This document shows, in pieces, positions 45,484-53,071 of a DNA stretch of 64,000 nucleotides (position 1 is the stretch's first letter; each line of letters starts with the position of its first letter). The notes beneath the pieces are model-generated. The model saw only the letters and a program-made list of their open reading frames with translations. It was not told the DNA's origin and made no database searches. A program made the position numbers and the translations under genes. This DNA comes from Megasphaera cerevisiae DSM 20462. GTDB lineage: Bacteria; Bacillota; Negativicutes; Veillonellales; Megasphaeraceae. The stretch lies in the NCBI RefSeq assembly GCF_001045675.1, contig NZ_LEKT01000006.1, positions 1 to 64,000 on the forward strand. The letters run 5' to 3'.

Positions 45484-47037
45484 TTATACAAATCCTTGCA
45501 TCCGTTTCATCACGGCTTGCAATTCTTCCGGGCTCATATTTTGCATGGCTTCTGCCATTTGTTTCATGGCTTCTACTCCATGCGCCCCTTTCATGTCTTT
45601 CATTTTCTTCATAGCTTGTATCATAGTATCCGTCTTAGCCGAGTCCTGAGCCGCGACTCGTTCCACCGCAATTCCAGTTTTTCCTGTCATCAAATACTGA
45701 ACACATTCCAGTGTCGTCTGTGTTAGATTGACCTGCCAAAACTGCCCGGCATCAGTAAGCACATACATAACCCCATTATTTTTGACTAGACCTCGTTTTT
45801 CCCATAAATCATACAGCCAAGTCAGATCACAAAGTTTATCATTAAAAGCAACCACCTTTGCCACATCTAAATATCCTTGTTCAAGTTGATCTTGAATACA
45901 GTCCACAATGGGCTGAAGAGGTGATTGCCTCATAAGTGCCATAAAAGGTTTTTTCCCCGCCTGTACAAACATTTCATACGGCTGAAGTGCCCGATGCAGC
46001 ATGGTAGAATAACCGTCCACATTGCCGCCGGCGCCGCTGCCAAAGGGAAACATAACGGCTCCTGACCGCGCTAATGTATTATATAAGCTTCGTTCCCTGT
46101 TGCTGCAGCTCCAATGGCAAATATTAAGCCGTCTGTACGCACGTTTATCCAAAAAATCTTTAGCGAAAGAGAACATGCGCGCCTGATATTCCGACTCTGC
46201 CGCAGGTGGCAGTTTACCGCTCTGAATCTGTTTATTCAATTCGCTGCCATCAAATACATTGAGCTGATACAGGTCAGCACCATCAACGCCTGATTGAACA
46301 AGCAGTTCCAGGTCTTCCTTCCAAATATTCATATTCTGACCCGGAAGTCCGTAAATAAGATCGATAACAACGGCACATTGCTCATATGCCTTGAGTGCGG
46401 TTAAATTACGGAGCACGGTTTCCTGATCATCCAACCGGCCCACCTGCTGGCGAATTTGCGTATGAAAGGACTGTACGCCCAGCGACATACGATTCACACC
46501 GTTAGCAAGCCATACATCCATTTTTTCCGGTACTAAATCATGGATGCGGCCTTCTAATGTCAATTCATAATCGTTTGCTAACGGAAGACATCTTTGAATC
46601 GTTTGCAGAAGGCGTTCCGCATTATGGGCAGAAAGAGAGGTCGGCGTTCCGCCACCAATAAACAGGGCGTGGATGAGGCCGTCTTTTAAACGTGGTTTTT
46701 GAGCGGATGCTTCAAGTTCCTTAATCAAGCAATCGATATAATGATCTTCCACATCCTGATTCGTCCCGTTTTGGAAAAATCCGCAATACAGACACTTTGT
46801 TTTACAAAATGGAATATGGATATACGCCATTTGTATTTTCTTAGAAACTGGCGATACCGCCATAATCTCTTCCCATATTTTCTGCGATTCATCCGGCCCT
46901 ATCACTTCTCCGTTAAGACCAGCATGTACCACTCGCTTGCGTGGAAAAGCTTTGGCTAACGGGTCTCCCGTTTCCGTTCCAAATTGAAAAATCTGTTCTT
47001 CCTTCGACAGACTATGATATAACTGTTCTAAGCTCAT
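45484..47037 (-). CDS. hutW: anaerobic haem-degrading radical SAM enzyme HutW/ChuW
   Basis: The 517-residue protein is of the HemN-like radical SAM class. The cluster motif CKTKCLYCGFF lies near residue 78, after IHIPF. GGGTPTSLSAHNAERLLQ near residue 130 and SLGVQSFHTQIRQQVGR near residue 195 are typical. ChuW of E. coli and HmuW of Fusobacterium open haem without oxygen, releasing iron and forming anaerobilin. The C terminus has a Met/Lys-rich extension (about 465-517, MKQMAEAMQNMSPEELQ), which is unusual. GGAGG lies 4-5 bp before the ATG. The flavodoxin gene ends 20 bp upstream. Confidence 0.92.
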   Translation of the reverse strand: MSLEQLYHSLSKEEQIFQFGTETGDPLAKAFPRKRVVHAGLNGEVIGPDESQKIWEEIMAVSPVSKKIQMAYIHIPFCKTKCLYCGFFQNGTNQDVEDHYIDCLIKELEASAQKPRLKDGLIHALFIGGGTPTSLSAHNAERLLQTIQRCLPLANDYELTLEGRIHDLVPEKMDVWLANGVNRMSLGVQSFHTQIRQQVGRLDDQETVLRNLTALKAYEQCAVVIDLIYGLPGQNMNIWKEDLELLVQSGVDGADLYQLNVFDGSELNKQIQSGKLPPAAESEYQARMFSFAKDFLDKRAYRRLNICHWSCSNRERSLYNTLARSGAVMFPFGSGAGGNVDGYSTMLHRALQPYEMFVQAGKKPFMALMRQSPLQPIVDCIQDQLEQGYLDVAKVVAFNDKLCDLTWLYDLWEKRGLVKNNGVMYVLTDAGQFWQVNLTQTTLECVQYLMTGKTGIAVERVAAQDSAKTDTMIQAMKKMKDMKGAHGVEAMKQMAEAMQNMSPEELQAVMKRMQGFV

Positions 47038-47057
47038 ATGATCCTCCGATCCATTAT

Positions 47058-47582
47058 TCAGACTTCTGCCTCAATGCGTTTCATCATATCTTCAGCAAAA
47101 GCTTTGGCATCGGCTAAATCCGCTGCATCCGGATGTTTTGCGGCTTCAGCATGAAGCGCTTCCCGTTCTGGCGTTCTGCCATGCGGATGACCTGCCGGGA
47201 ATTTTTGATACATCATTTCAATCAGCTTAGGATCAACCGCGCCTTGGCAAATAAACAGACCATCTGCCTTCTTGCCTTCAGGAAGAAGCGCTTCCCCATT
47301 TTTCAAGCATTCCGCAGCATGCTCTGATTTTGGATCGGCTCCCAATGTAGCAAAAATTGCGACATGCTTATTGCTTAGCACTTTGATAATATCTTGCGCG
47401 GCCTTATCAGCTGTCCCGCGGTCAACCCAATAGCCGATAAAAACACAATCATAACCTGCCAAGTCTTCCGGCGTTTCCGTGACAGATACGCAGGGCGTTC
47501 CTGCCGGAAGTCCGCCAGCAATAGCTTCTGCTACTTTTTTAGTGTTACCTGTGCGAGTTGAATACAAAACGATAGTACGCAT
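47058..47582 (-). CDS. flavodoxin for haem degradation (HmuF-like)
   Basis: The 174-residue flavodoxin opens with IVLYSTRTGNTKKVAEAIAGG, a full flavin phosphate loop, followed by VFIGYWVDRGTADKAA and FATLGADPKSEHAAEC. In Fusobacterium the flavodoxin HmuF beside HmuW reduces anaerobilin. The same pairing here supports that role. The start at 47582 has AAGGGG 8 bp upstream; a GTG 9 bp earlier is possible. It is the first gene after tonB, with a 181-bp structured gap between them. Confidence 0.85.
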   Translation of the reverse strand: MRTIVLYSTRTGNTKKVAEAIAGGLPAGTPCVSVTETPEDLAGYDCVFIGYWVDRGTADKAAQDIIKVLSNKHVAIFATLGADPKSEHAAECLKNGEALLPEGKKADGLFICQGAVDPKLIEMMYQKFPAGHPHGRTPEREALHAEAAKHPDAADLADAKAFAEDMMKRIEAEV

Positions 47583-47763
47583 ACGATGCACCCCTTCTTT
47601 TAATTAATATAAATACACAATAGATGGACTAAAATAAGTCAGCTCTCCCCTGTAAGAAGGCCTAATGGCTGCCTGAATACCTTTGTAAAATAAATATGGT
47701 TTGAATTATTAAAATACCGGCAGTACTGGGCCCTCTTGCAGAAGAGAGCTGTTCATACATCTT

Positions 47764-48582
47764 TTAATTGAGAGCAAATGTAACCGTCGTATTCGCTGTA
47801 ACGGTCTGCCCTGTCGGATTGGGATAGCTTCCCACAGCATATGCCGCATTTACGGCAGCCTGATCCAATGAGTTATTGCCCGACGAAGATACAACGGACA
47901 CACTCGTTATATTGCCTCCGACATCCAAGGTAGTTTGAATGGTGACTGAACCGGTAATATTACATTTCAGTGCCATAAGCGGATACTGTTTGTTGCTATT
48001 GATAGCAGACCATAAGCCATCTGCATCAAAGGGTTGAGATCCTGTTCCTTCCACACCGCTGTTGCCGCTGCCCTGTCCGGAACCAGATCCTTCACCATAT
48101 CCCTGTCCATCACCTGCACCGTCACCGGAACCGGTTCCCACACCGGTTCCATAGCCGCCGCCTGAACCACTGCCGGAGCCAGCTCCGGCAGCATTGCCGC
48201 CAGACGAAGTACCGCCTGAAGCAGCGGGAGCGCCACTGCTGACAGGGGTTGTGGTTGTTTCAGTCGGAATCGCATTCGAAGAAGGATCCGGTACGGCAGC
48301 CGGAGTCGGTTCCTGCTGCGTAGTGCTTTCTGTTGCCTGCTCTACTTTTTGCTGCACCTCTGATTCGGATAGCTTATCTGGAAAAAGAGCGCCGCTGCCA
48401 CCGCCGCCGCCAGCATGACCGCTGCCCTGTCCCGAAGTATCACTGATATCCAGATTGACGACATAAAGTTCCTGTTCCTGATGCAGGGCCACACTACCTA
48501 ACAATAACGTCGCAATGCCTATGACAGCAAGATGTGTGACAGCAGAATAAGCATATGCGCGTTTCCATGAAATTCCCTGCAT
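47764..48582 (-). CDS. tonB: TonB energy-transducing protein, glycine-rich linker
   Basis: The 272-residue protein has an N-terminal membrane anchor (about 8-30, YSAVTHLAVIGIATLLLG, with the His expected in TonB helices). A periplasmic linker follows. The C-terminal TonB domain (about 190-272) has YPLMALKCNITGSVTIQTTL and SSGNNSLDQAAVNAAY. Instead of the usual Pro/Lys/Glu-rich linker it has a long Gly/Ser-rich run (about residues 110-185). It contacts TonB boxes of outer-membrane receptors and transmits energy from ExbBD. The ATG at 48582 has AAGGG 9 bp upstream; another ATG three codons earlier is too close. Confidence 0.92.
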   Translation of the reverse strand: MQGISWKRAYAYSAVTHLAVIGIATLLLGSVALHQEQELYVVNLDISDTSGQGSGHAGGGGGSGALFPDKLSESEVQQKVEQATESTTQQEPTPAAVPDPSSNAIPTETTTTPVSSGAPAASGGTSSGGNAAGAGSGSGSGGGYGTGVGTGSGDGAGDGQGYGEGSGSGQGSGNSGVEGTGSQPFDADGLWSAINSNKQYPLMALKCNITGSVTIQTTLDVGGNITSVSVVSSSGNNSLDQAAVNAAYAVGSYPNPTGQTVTANTTVTFALN

Positions 48583-48587
48583 AGCTG

Positions 48588-48992
48588 TCATCCCTTCTGC
48601 TGTGCTGCAATTGCCAGTCGTTTGACACCGGCGCTTTTAAGCATATCCATAACCGCCACGACCTGCCCATGGGCGGTCTGTTTATCAGCCTGTAAAATGA
48701 CTGCTGCGTTGGCATTTTCTGACATATGCTTTTTCATCATGCCGGACGCTTCATCAATCGTGACAGGTTTATTATCTAACGTTATATGCCCTTCTGCATC
48801 GACCGTCAGAATAATGGGCATTTGTACAGGCGCCGAAGCACTTTGTGCCTGGGGAAGCTGCATCGACAGTGCTTTCTGTGCAATAGTCTGCAGGCTGTTC
48901 ATCATAAAGAAAACGAGAAGAAAGAAAATAATATCAATCATAGGGATGATCATGAAAACAGGTTTCTTTTTCATTCTAGCATTTGTAAACAT
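48588..48992 (-). CDS. exbD: ExbD
   Basis: The 134-residue protein has the single membrane helix of the ExbD/TolR family with the key Asp in VFMIIPMIDIIFFLLVFFMM (proton path). A periplasmic domain follows (TLDNKPVTIDEASGMMKKH). It forms the inner-membrane motor with ExbB. The ATG at 48992 has GGGAGG 9 bp upstream. The gene lies 14 bp after exbB and 5 bp before tonB. Confidence 0.94.
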   Translation of the reverse strand: MFTNARMKKKPVFMIIPMIDIIFFLLVFFMMNSLQTIAQKALSMQLPQAQSASAPVQMPIILTVDAEGHITLDNKPVTIDEASGMMKKHMSENANAAVILQADKQTAHGQVVAVMDMLKSAGVKRLAIAAQQKG

Positions 48993-49006
48993 CAAGTCTT
49001 ACCTCC

Positions 49007-49618
49007 CTATTTGATTTTTCTGGCATTTGTGACAGTAACACATAATTTTTCTGTATCCGTAACAATCGTATCAAGCTGATGATCAAAATACGTATATACA
49101 CAAAATGCAATAATAGCAACACACAAGCCAGAGGCTGTAGCTACCAGCGCTTCGCCAACGCCGCCAGTAATAGCAGATGCGCCGGCACCGTTGTCCAAAA
49201 CGCTGAATGTATTGATCATCCCAGTAACGGTCCCGAGAAGTCCAAGAAGCGGAGCAATCGTTACTGTTGCGCTGAGATAATCAAGATAGCGACGGAAGCC
49301 AACAGATTCCACCGTCATTTGTTCTTCAAAAGCATCCTTCATATTCTTTTCGTTGTCCCCATGCTGAAGTCCGCTGGAAATAATGCGGCTGATCGCCGTA
49401 GGGAATTTTTGACAAAACTGTTCAGCAACCTCCCATTGCTGACTTTTTACAGCATGGTCAATGCCGACAAAGAATTTTTTAGAATTCTTACGGTTGGCTT
49501 TGAAATAACAAAACCGTTCAATGGCAATCGCCACTGTAAACAAAGACAATGCCAGCAACGGATACATAACAATGCCGCCACTGTGAAATAAATGCAAAAA
49601 ATAGGAAAATCCTTCCAT
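49007..49618 (-). CDS. exbB: ExbB
   Basis: The 203-residue ExbB/TolQ/MotA-family protein has three membrane helices: GGIVMYPLLALSLFTVAIAIER near the N terminus, YLDYLSATVTIAPLLGLLGTV near residue 112 and GGVGEALVATASGLCVAIIAF near residue 148. The GLLGTVTGMI motif is typical. It is a pentameric proton-driven inner-membrane motor with ExbD and TonB. It follows a 35-codon micro-gene on the same transcript by 67 bp. Confidence 0.94.
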   Translation of the reverse strand: MEGFSYFLHLFHSGGIVMYPLLALSLFTVAIAIERFCYFKANRKNSKKFFVGIDHAVKSQQWEVAEQFCQKFPTAISRIISSGLQHGDNEKNMKDAFEEQMTVESVGFRRYLDYLSATVTIAPLLGLLGTVTGMINTFSVLDNGAGASAITGGVGEALVATASGLCVAIIAFCVYTYFDHQLDTIVTDTEKLCVTVTNARKIK

Positions 49619-49685
49619 CTCTTAACACTCCTTATCCCAAAACAACATGATAAAATCTATGTACACCTGCAATACAGGTATTCAT

Positions 49686-49793
49686 CTACATATACATAGC
49701 GACAATAGAAACAAAAACCGTCCATAGCCCGATTGTATAAGCTATATTTTCCCACACACTGTCTTTTATATGAGAATTATCTTTTCGTGCCAC
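49686..49793 (-). CDS. 35-residue membrane micro-protein in the exb operon
   Basis: A GTG at 49793 with AGGAGG 9 bp upstream opens a 35-codon frame ending at a TAG at 49686. The product has a polar start (residues 2-13, ARKDNSHIKDSV) and one membrane helix (about 15-35, WENIAYTIGLWTVFVSIVA). It lies between the AraC-box promoter and exbB. No family is recognised. Its size, single helix and operon position suggest an accessory subunit of the Exb motor or a translated leader. Confidence 0.6.
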   Translation of the reverse strand: MARKDNSHIKDSVWENIAYTIGLWTVFVSIVAMYM

Positions 49794-49829
49794 CTCTATC
49801 TGCCTCCTATGTTCTTCAGTATCACCCAT

Positions 49830-49912
49830 GAAAGTGATTATCATGCTCATATGATATCAACGAAATTTGATTCTGTCTACTCCATTCGGACGCAAAATGA
49901 TCCATTCGGACA
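49830..49912 (-). promoter_or_regulatory. AraC-box promoter of the exbB-exbD-tonB operon
   Basis: On the minus strand the half-sites GTCCGAATGGA occur at 49901-49911 and 49881-49891, 20 bp apart. After one base comes TAGACA (49874-49879), then 17 bp and TATCAT (49851-49856). A Fur-like TGAGCAT-G-ATAATCA site overlaps the start region (about 49833-49847). Base-for-base spacing agrees with the promoters at 39.6 and 40.5 kb. Confidence 0.85.
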
Positions 49913-49980
49913 TTTACTTTAAAAAAAGCGACCGAATTTTGAATTCCGCCGCCTTTCTTTTCCAACTTTTATTCATTTTT

Positions 49981-50451
49981 TTATAATGAAACAATAATAT
50001 GAAAAATCAACGGTCCTTTTTCCTTTGTAATTCGGACCACTTCCGCATGGACAGGTGCCTCTTCATTTTCCAAATCCGTCAAAAACAGAATAAATGCTCC
50101 ATAATATCCCTGCGCTTCTACTTCATAGGTATACTCACTGCGTGAAGCAGCCTGAAAAGACACGATCTGTACCCCCTGACGCACGGCTTTACGCTGTACA
50201 GTTTCCATTACCTCCTGTGCCGCATATTTAAGTGATTGCTGCAGCCATATTTTGCTATATCTGTCTTCTTTACGGACATAAGCTGCATAGGAACGTACCT
50301 TTTCGTTTGTTTTTTTCCATGTTTGCCATGATTGATATAACAGAACGCAGCAGACCAGCAATAGCCCCTGCAAACTGATCAAGATAGCACAAATGATGCC
50401 TTTTTGCTTTCGACTAATTCGGCTAAGGAGTATCATTTCTTTTTTCATCAT
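49981..50451 (-). CDS. pilO: PilO-like pilus assembly protein
   Basis: The 156-residue protein has one N-terminal membrane helix (about 18-40, GIICAILISLQGLLLVCCVLL). A short coiled region and a small ferredoxin-like domain follow (AASRSEYTYEVEAQGYYGAF, then FLTDLENEEAPV). The layout, and its place directly after PilM- and PilN-like genes, identify it as PilO-like, although sequence similarity to PilO is weak. It is last in the pilus operon. The ATG at 50451 has GGAG 7 bp upstream and lies inside the end of the PilN gene. Confidence 0.65.
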   Translation of the reverse strand: MMKKEMILLSRISRKQKGIICAILISLQGLLLVCCVLLYQSWQTWKKTNEKVRSYAAYVRKEDRYSKIWLQQSLKYAAQEVMETVQRKAVRQGVQIVSFQAASRSEYTYEVEAQGYYGAFILFLTDLENEEAPVHAEVVRITKEKGPLIFHIIVSL

Positions 50452-50962
50452 ACCCAAGCTCCACTTCCAATTGAAATTTGGTCATTCCGTCAGCCAGTTT
50501 TTGCAGCTTATTTGCAGTTACTGATTGTATGTCCGACTGCCGCCGCAGTATTTCCTGCCATTGCCTGACCGCTCCTGGTATTGCTTCATATCCATGCACC
50601 GACATATGGTTTCCTTGTACTTCAAGAACTTGAACAATCGCGCCGGCAGGCTTAGTATCGGCTAAACAAACAAGTACAGGAGGCCAATGGATACGCTTTT
50701 TTTCTTTTTCATTAACCGCCTCGCTCATATCACGCATTTTTTTCTCAGTCTTATTTTGCCGTATAACTTGCTGCTGAATGGGTGCTGACTGTTCTATGTA
50801 ATATTGATATTCTTTTTCTTTCCATTGCTGAATAAGCATGCCGGTAATCAAAAGCCCCACAACCATGCATACCAATACGGATACCAAGGGAACAAATATA
50901 CGGTCATACCTTTTTTTATTTTCTGTTTCCTGATAAGAAAACGGGATCAAATTCATTTTCAC
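50423..50962 (-). CDS. pilN: PilN-like pilus assembly protein
   Basis: The 179-residue protein starts KMNLIPFSYQETENKKRY, the cytoplasmic PilN motif (NLLP-like) that binds PilM. One membrane helix (about 25-47) and a coiled segment (about 55-95, KEYQYYIEQSAPIQQQVIRQ) follow, then a Fimbrial-assembly-like domain. I favour GTG at 50962 (AGGTGG 5 bp upstream); ATG at 50956 is equally possible. It bridges PilM and PilO at the inner membrane. Confidence 0.75.
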   Translation of the reverse strand: MKMNLIPFSYQETENKKRYDRIFVPLVSVLVCMVVGLLITGMLIQQWKEKEYQYYIEQSAPIQQQVIRQNKTEKKMRDMSEAVNEKEKKRIHWPPVLVCLADTKPAGAIVQVLEVQGNHMSVHGYEAIPGAVRQWQEILRRQSDIQSVTANKLQKLADGMTKFQLEVELGYDEKRNDTP

Positions 50963-50971
50963 GCTGTCCAC

Positions 50972-51757
50972 CTAAAACCCGGCTAAAAGAGCCGCCGGAT
51001 ATGCCAAATCCCATTTTTCAATCTGCTGTTCTACTAATTCCGCCAGACGGCACACGGACCACTTTTGGGTTTGTTCATCGAGCCATACCATGCGGCAGCA
51101 ACTATTTTGTGCCGCTTGTCCTTCTATCAAATGCATACACTCCTCTGGAATCGTTGTGCCGCATCCATAGGATAGGGGAATCCCTTTTTTCAGAAAAACA
51201 ACGTGTACTTTTTCCCTTGCAAGCAGATACAACGTTCCGATGCCGTCAGGACGCAACCGGCCCAGCAGCGCGGGCAGTGCATCAATGTTTCTGACTCTAT
51301 TTCCAGTTCGTTGAATACCCTTTATAAAAGCCATAAGCGATGCCTCAGGATACGCTCCCAATATCCAATCATACGTTCCATCAGTATGTGACGTGCCTGC
51401 CAAACCTAAGTCGAAGGTGTATGCCGCTTCACTGTCGTTGATTCGTTCATCCCAAGCAGCCAGACTCCGTGCTTCCTGTATGTTACGAGTCGGCATAGCC
51501 TCTTTTTTCCATAGGAGACGCCGTCCGCCTATGACCAAGCATACACCATAGTCCCATAATCCATATGTACTCATAACATCAGCTATAACTTGTTCTATTT
51601 TTTGCGGTCTTTCCAGCCACAGCTGATCCTGCATATGAGTATACGTACAGCCTTGACAAAAAGATATGGCACCATACCATGTTGTCTGTTTTTTCAATAC
51701 ATATACGGCTGTATCCGAAGGCCAGATGATGACTGTTTTCCGAGAAAAAAGTGCCAT
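50972..51757 (-). CDS. pilM: PilM-like pilus assembly protein
   Basis: The 261-residue protein fits the actin-like PilM/HofM group by position and by scattered features (CLVIGGRRLLWKKEAMPTRN, AWDERINDSEAAYTFD, VRNIDALPALLGRL). It is short compared with the usual 350 residues, so part of the ATPase fold may be reduced. It should sit on the cytoplasmic face and bind the PilN N terminus. GGAGGAG lies just before the ATG. It is followed at once by pilN. Confidence 0.7.
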   Translation of the reverse strand: MALFSRKTVIIWPSDTAVYVLKKQTTWYGAISFCQGCTYTHMQDQLWLERPQKIEQVIADVMSTYGLWDYGVCLVIGGRRLLWKKEAMPTRNIQEARSLAAWDERINDSEAAYTFDLGLAGTSHTDGTYDWILGAYPEASLMAFIKGIQRTGNRVRNIDALPALLGRLRPDGIGTLYLLAREKVHVVFLKKGIPLSYGCGTTIPEECMHLIEGQAAQNSCCRMVWLDEQTQKWSVCRLAELVEQQIEKWDLAYPAALLAGF

Positions 51758-51769
51758 TCCTTCTCCTCC

Positions 51770-52213
51770 TCAATATATTATTTTTTTGATAATAAATTTT
51801 GTTTTGTCCCCAGTCGAGGCTTGCCGCACTTCAAAACGCAGTGCGCAGGATCTTTCTGTCAGCGTCGTTTCGCCGCGTCCCACAGCGCGTACATATCCTT
51901 GAAAAGGTATCTGATGTATACCCGATTTGCAATAGATCTTTATTTTTTGTCTCGGTTCAGCCAGACCGTACGTATCAACAAAATCCCAGCTATCATTTGT
52001 TGGCACGTCCTGCCAACGGCGTTCCTGAAGCTCAGACCAGCTGATATGCAGCGCACTTTCAGACAGATATGTCAGCTGGATTGCCTCCATATATTGTCGG
52101 GAAGATTTCAAAAAACAAGCCGCCAGAGAAGCTGCGGCCAAAGCCATACAGATACAGACAGTCCCTATCCAAAGTATATAAAAAGTTATGAAACCATTTT
52201 TTTTTGTATTCAA
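51770..52213 (-). CDS. minor pseudopilin, GspK/PilX-like
   Basis: The 147-residue protein begins NTKKNG/FITFYILWIGTVCICMALAAA, a prepilin-type leader (cleavage after Gly) and hydrophobic helix. Position +5 is Tyr rather than Glu, as in GspK-type tip subunits. I chose the TTG at 52213, overlapping the previous gene's stop as TTGA with AAGG just upstream. The frame from 52270 would only extend a leader inside the upstream gene. A C-terminal beta region follows. It is probably part of the tip complex. Confidence 0.65.
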   Translation of the reverse strand: MNTKKNGFITFYILWIGTVCICMALAAASLAACFLKSSRQYMEAIQLTYLSESALHISWSELQERRWQDVPTNDSWDFVDTYGLAEPRQKIKIYCKSGIHQIPFQGYVRAVGRGETTLTERSCALRFEVRQASTGDKTKFIIKKIIY

Positions 52214-52758
52214 AGACCTTCTTCCCCCCACTCTGCCGAAAGCGGTACGACCTTCATAATACATGGCCATTCCTGCCGGCTGCTTCGATCATACAATATA
52301 ATGGCTACCTGAATCGTCTGTCCATTTACGGAAAAATAGGGTCGGTTTTCATACGGTCTCACAGAAATCCGGTCTTCTATGCTAATCGTATTCTGTGAAC
52401 CTGTCAGAGGCTGCTCGCTGCCGTTACTCAAAATACGATATACCCGGCTGTTTTTAATTCTAAACCCAGTCTTCATATTCTGCTCATCCCGGCAGGTTAT
52501 CATTGTCTCTAATACGACAGTGTTACTGGAAAAACGCAAAACACCGTACACTGTCTCATCCATAATCATGCCCTGCCGCGACAATTCTTCCCAGGCTTCG
52601 CCAGATCGAAAACGTTGAGCACTTTGAACCAGTACAGGCAAAAATGCGGCTAAAAGAATAACTGCGATGCACAGCACCGCCAATACTTCAGTCATGACAA
52701 AACCGTTACTGCCTTCCTCCGATGGGCGCAAGGCGCTTAAACCGATAAATTCTTCCAT
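52210..52758 (-). CDS. minor prepilin
   Basis: The 182-residue prepilin has a 19-residue leader ending in SNG. The mature start FVMTEVLAVLCIAVILLAAF has the conserved Glu at +5, and a globular beta-rich domain follows. GAGGTG lies 11 bp before the ATG. The gene starts within the last 53 bp of the previous one, so it is coupled. GspI/J-like or PilV/W-like subtype cannot be fixed. Confidence 0.75.
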   Translation of the reverse strand: MEEFIGLSALRPSEEGSNGFVMTEVLAVLCIAVILLAAFLPVLVQSAQRFRSGEAWEELSRQGMIMDETVYGVLRFSSNTVVLETMITCRDEQNMKTGFRIKNSRVYRILSNGSEQPLTGSQNTISIEDRISVRPYENRPYFSVNGQTIQVAIILYDRSSRQEWPCIMKVVPLSAEWGEEGL

Positions 52759-53071
52759 GCGGATCCGTCACCTCAACTTGGTATATTTTATAATATATAT
52801 CCACCGGGCTAATGCGGATTCTTGCCGTGTAAGCGCGTCCGTCTGTATAAAAAGCATATGTATTCTCCATAGATTCCTGCCGGCGCGCCTCTTCCATGAC
52901 GAGCCGGCCCACCATGGCCGCAGTTTGCATATCTCTGGCATATTGATATAGCATCAGCGTCTGCTGTGTCAGCATCAGGGATGACAGTATCATAATGCTG
53001 CCCACAGCGACTGCCATAACGGCATCTGCCAAAATGAATCCATTGGCTTTATTCGATCCGTATGCGTCCAG
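52706..53071 (-). CDS. minor prepilin with unclear start codon
   Basis: The protein carries the prepilin pattern SNKANG/FILADAVMAVAVGSIMIL (Asp instead of Glu at +5), followed by about 100 residues with DMQTAAMVGRLVMEEARRQ. No ATG, GTG or TTG lies at a sensible distance before the leader. CTG at 53071 would give an 11-residue leader, and the next in-frame ATG (53161) would give one of about 41 residues overlapping the GspH-like gene. I list the CTG as provisional. Translation may depend on coupling to the gene upstream. Confidence 0.6.
   Translation of the reverse strand: MDAYGSNKANGFILADAVMAVAVGSIMILSSLMLTQQTLMLYQYARDMQTAAMVGRLVMEEARRQESMENTYAFYTDGRAYTARIRISPVDIYYKIYQVEVTDPHGRIYRFKRLAPIGGRQ

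Noticed and set aside
51590-52312. 240-codon plus-strand frame across the pilus genes
   Set aside because: It runs antisense to three well-supported pilus genes, with His/Ser/Arg-rich composition typical of a shadow frame and no ribosome site.
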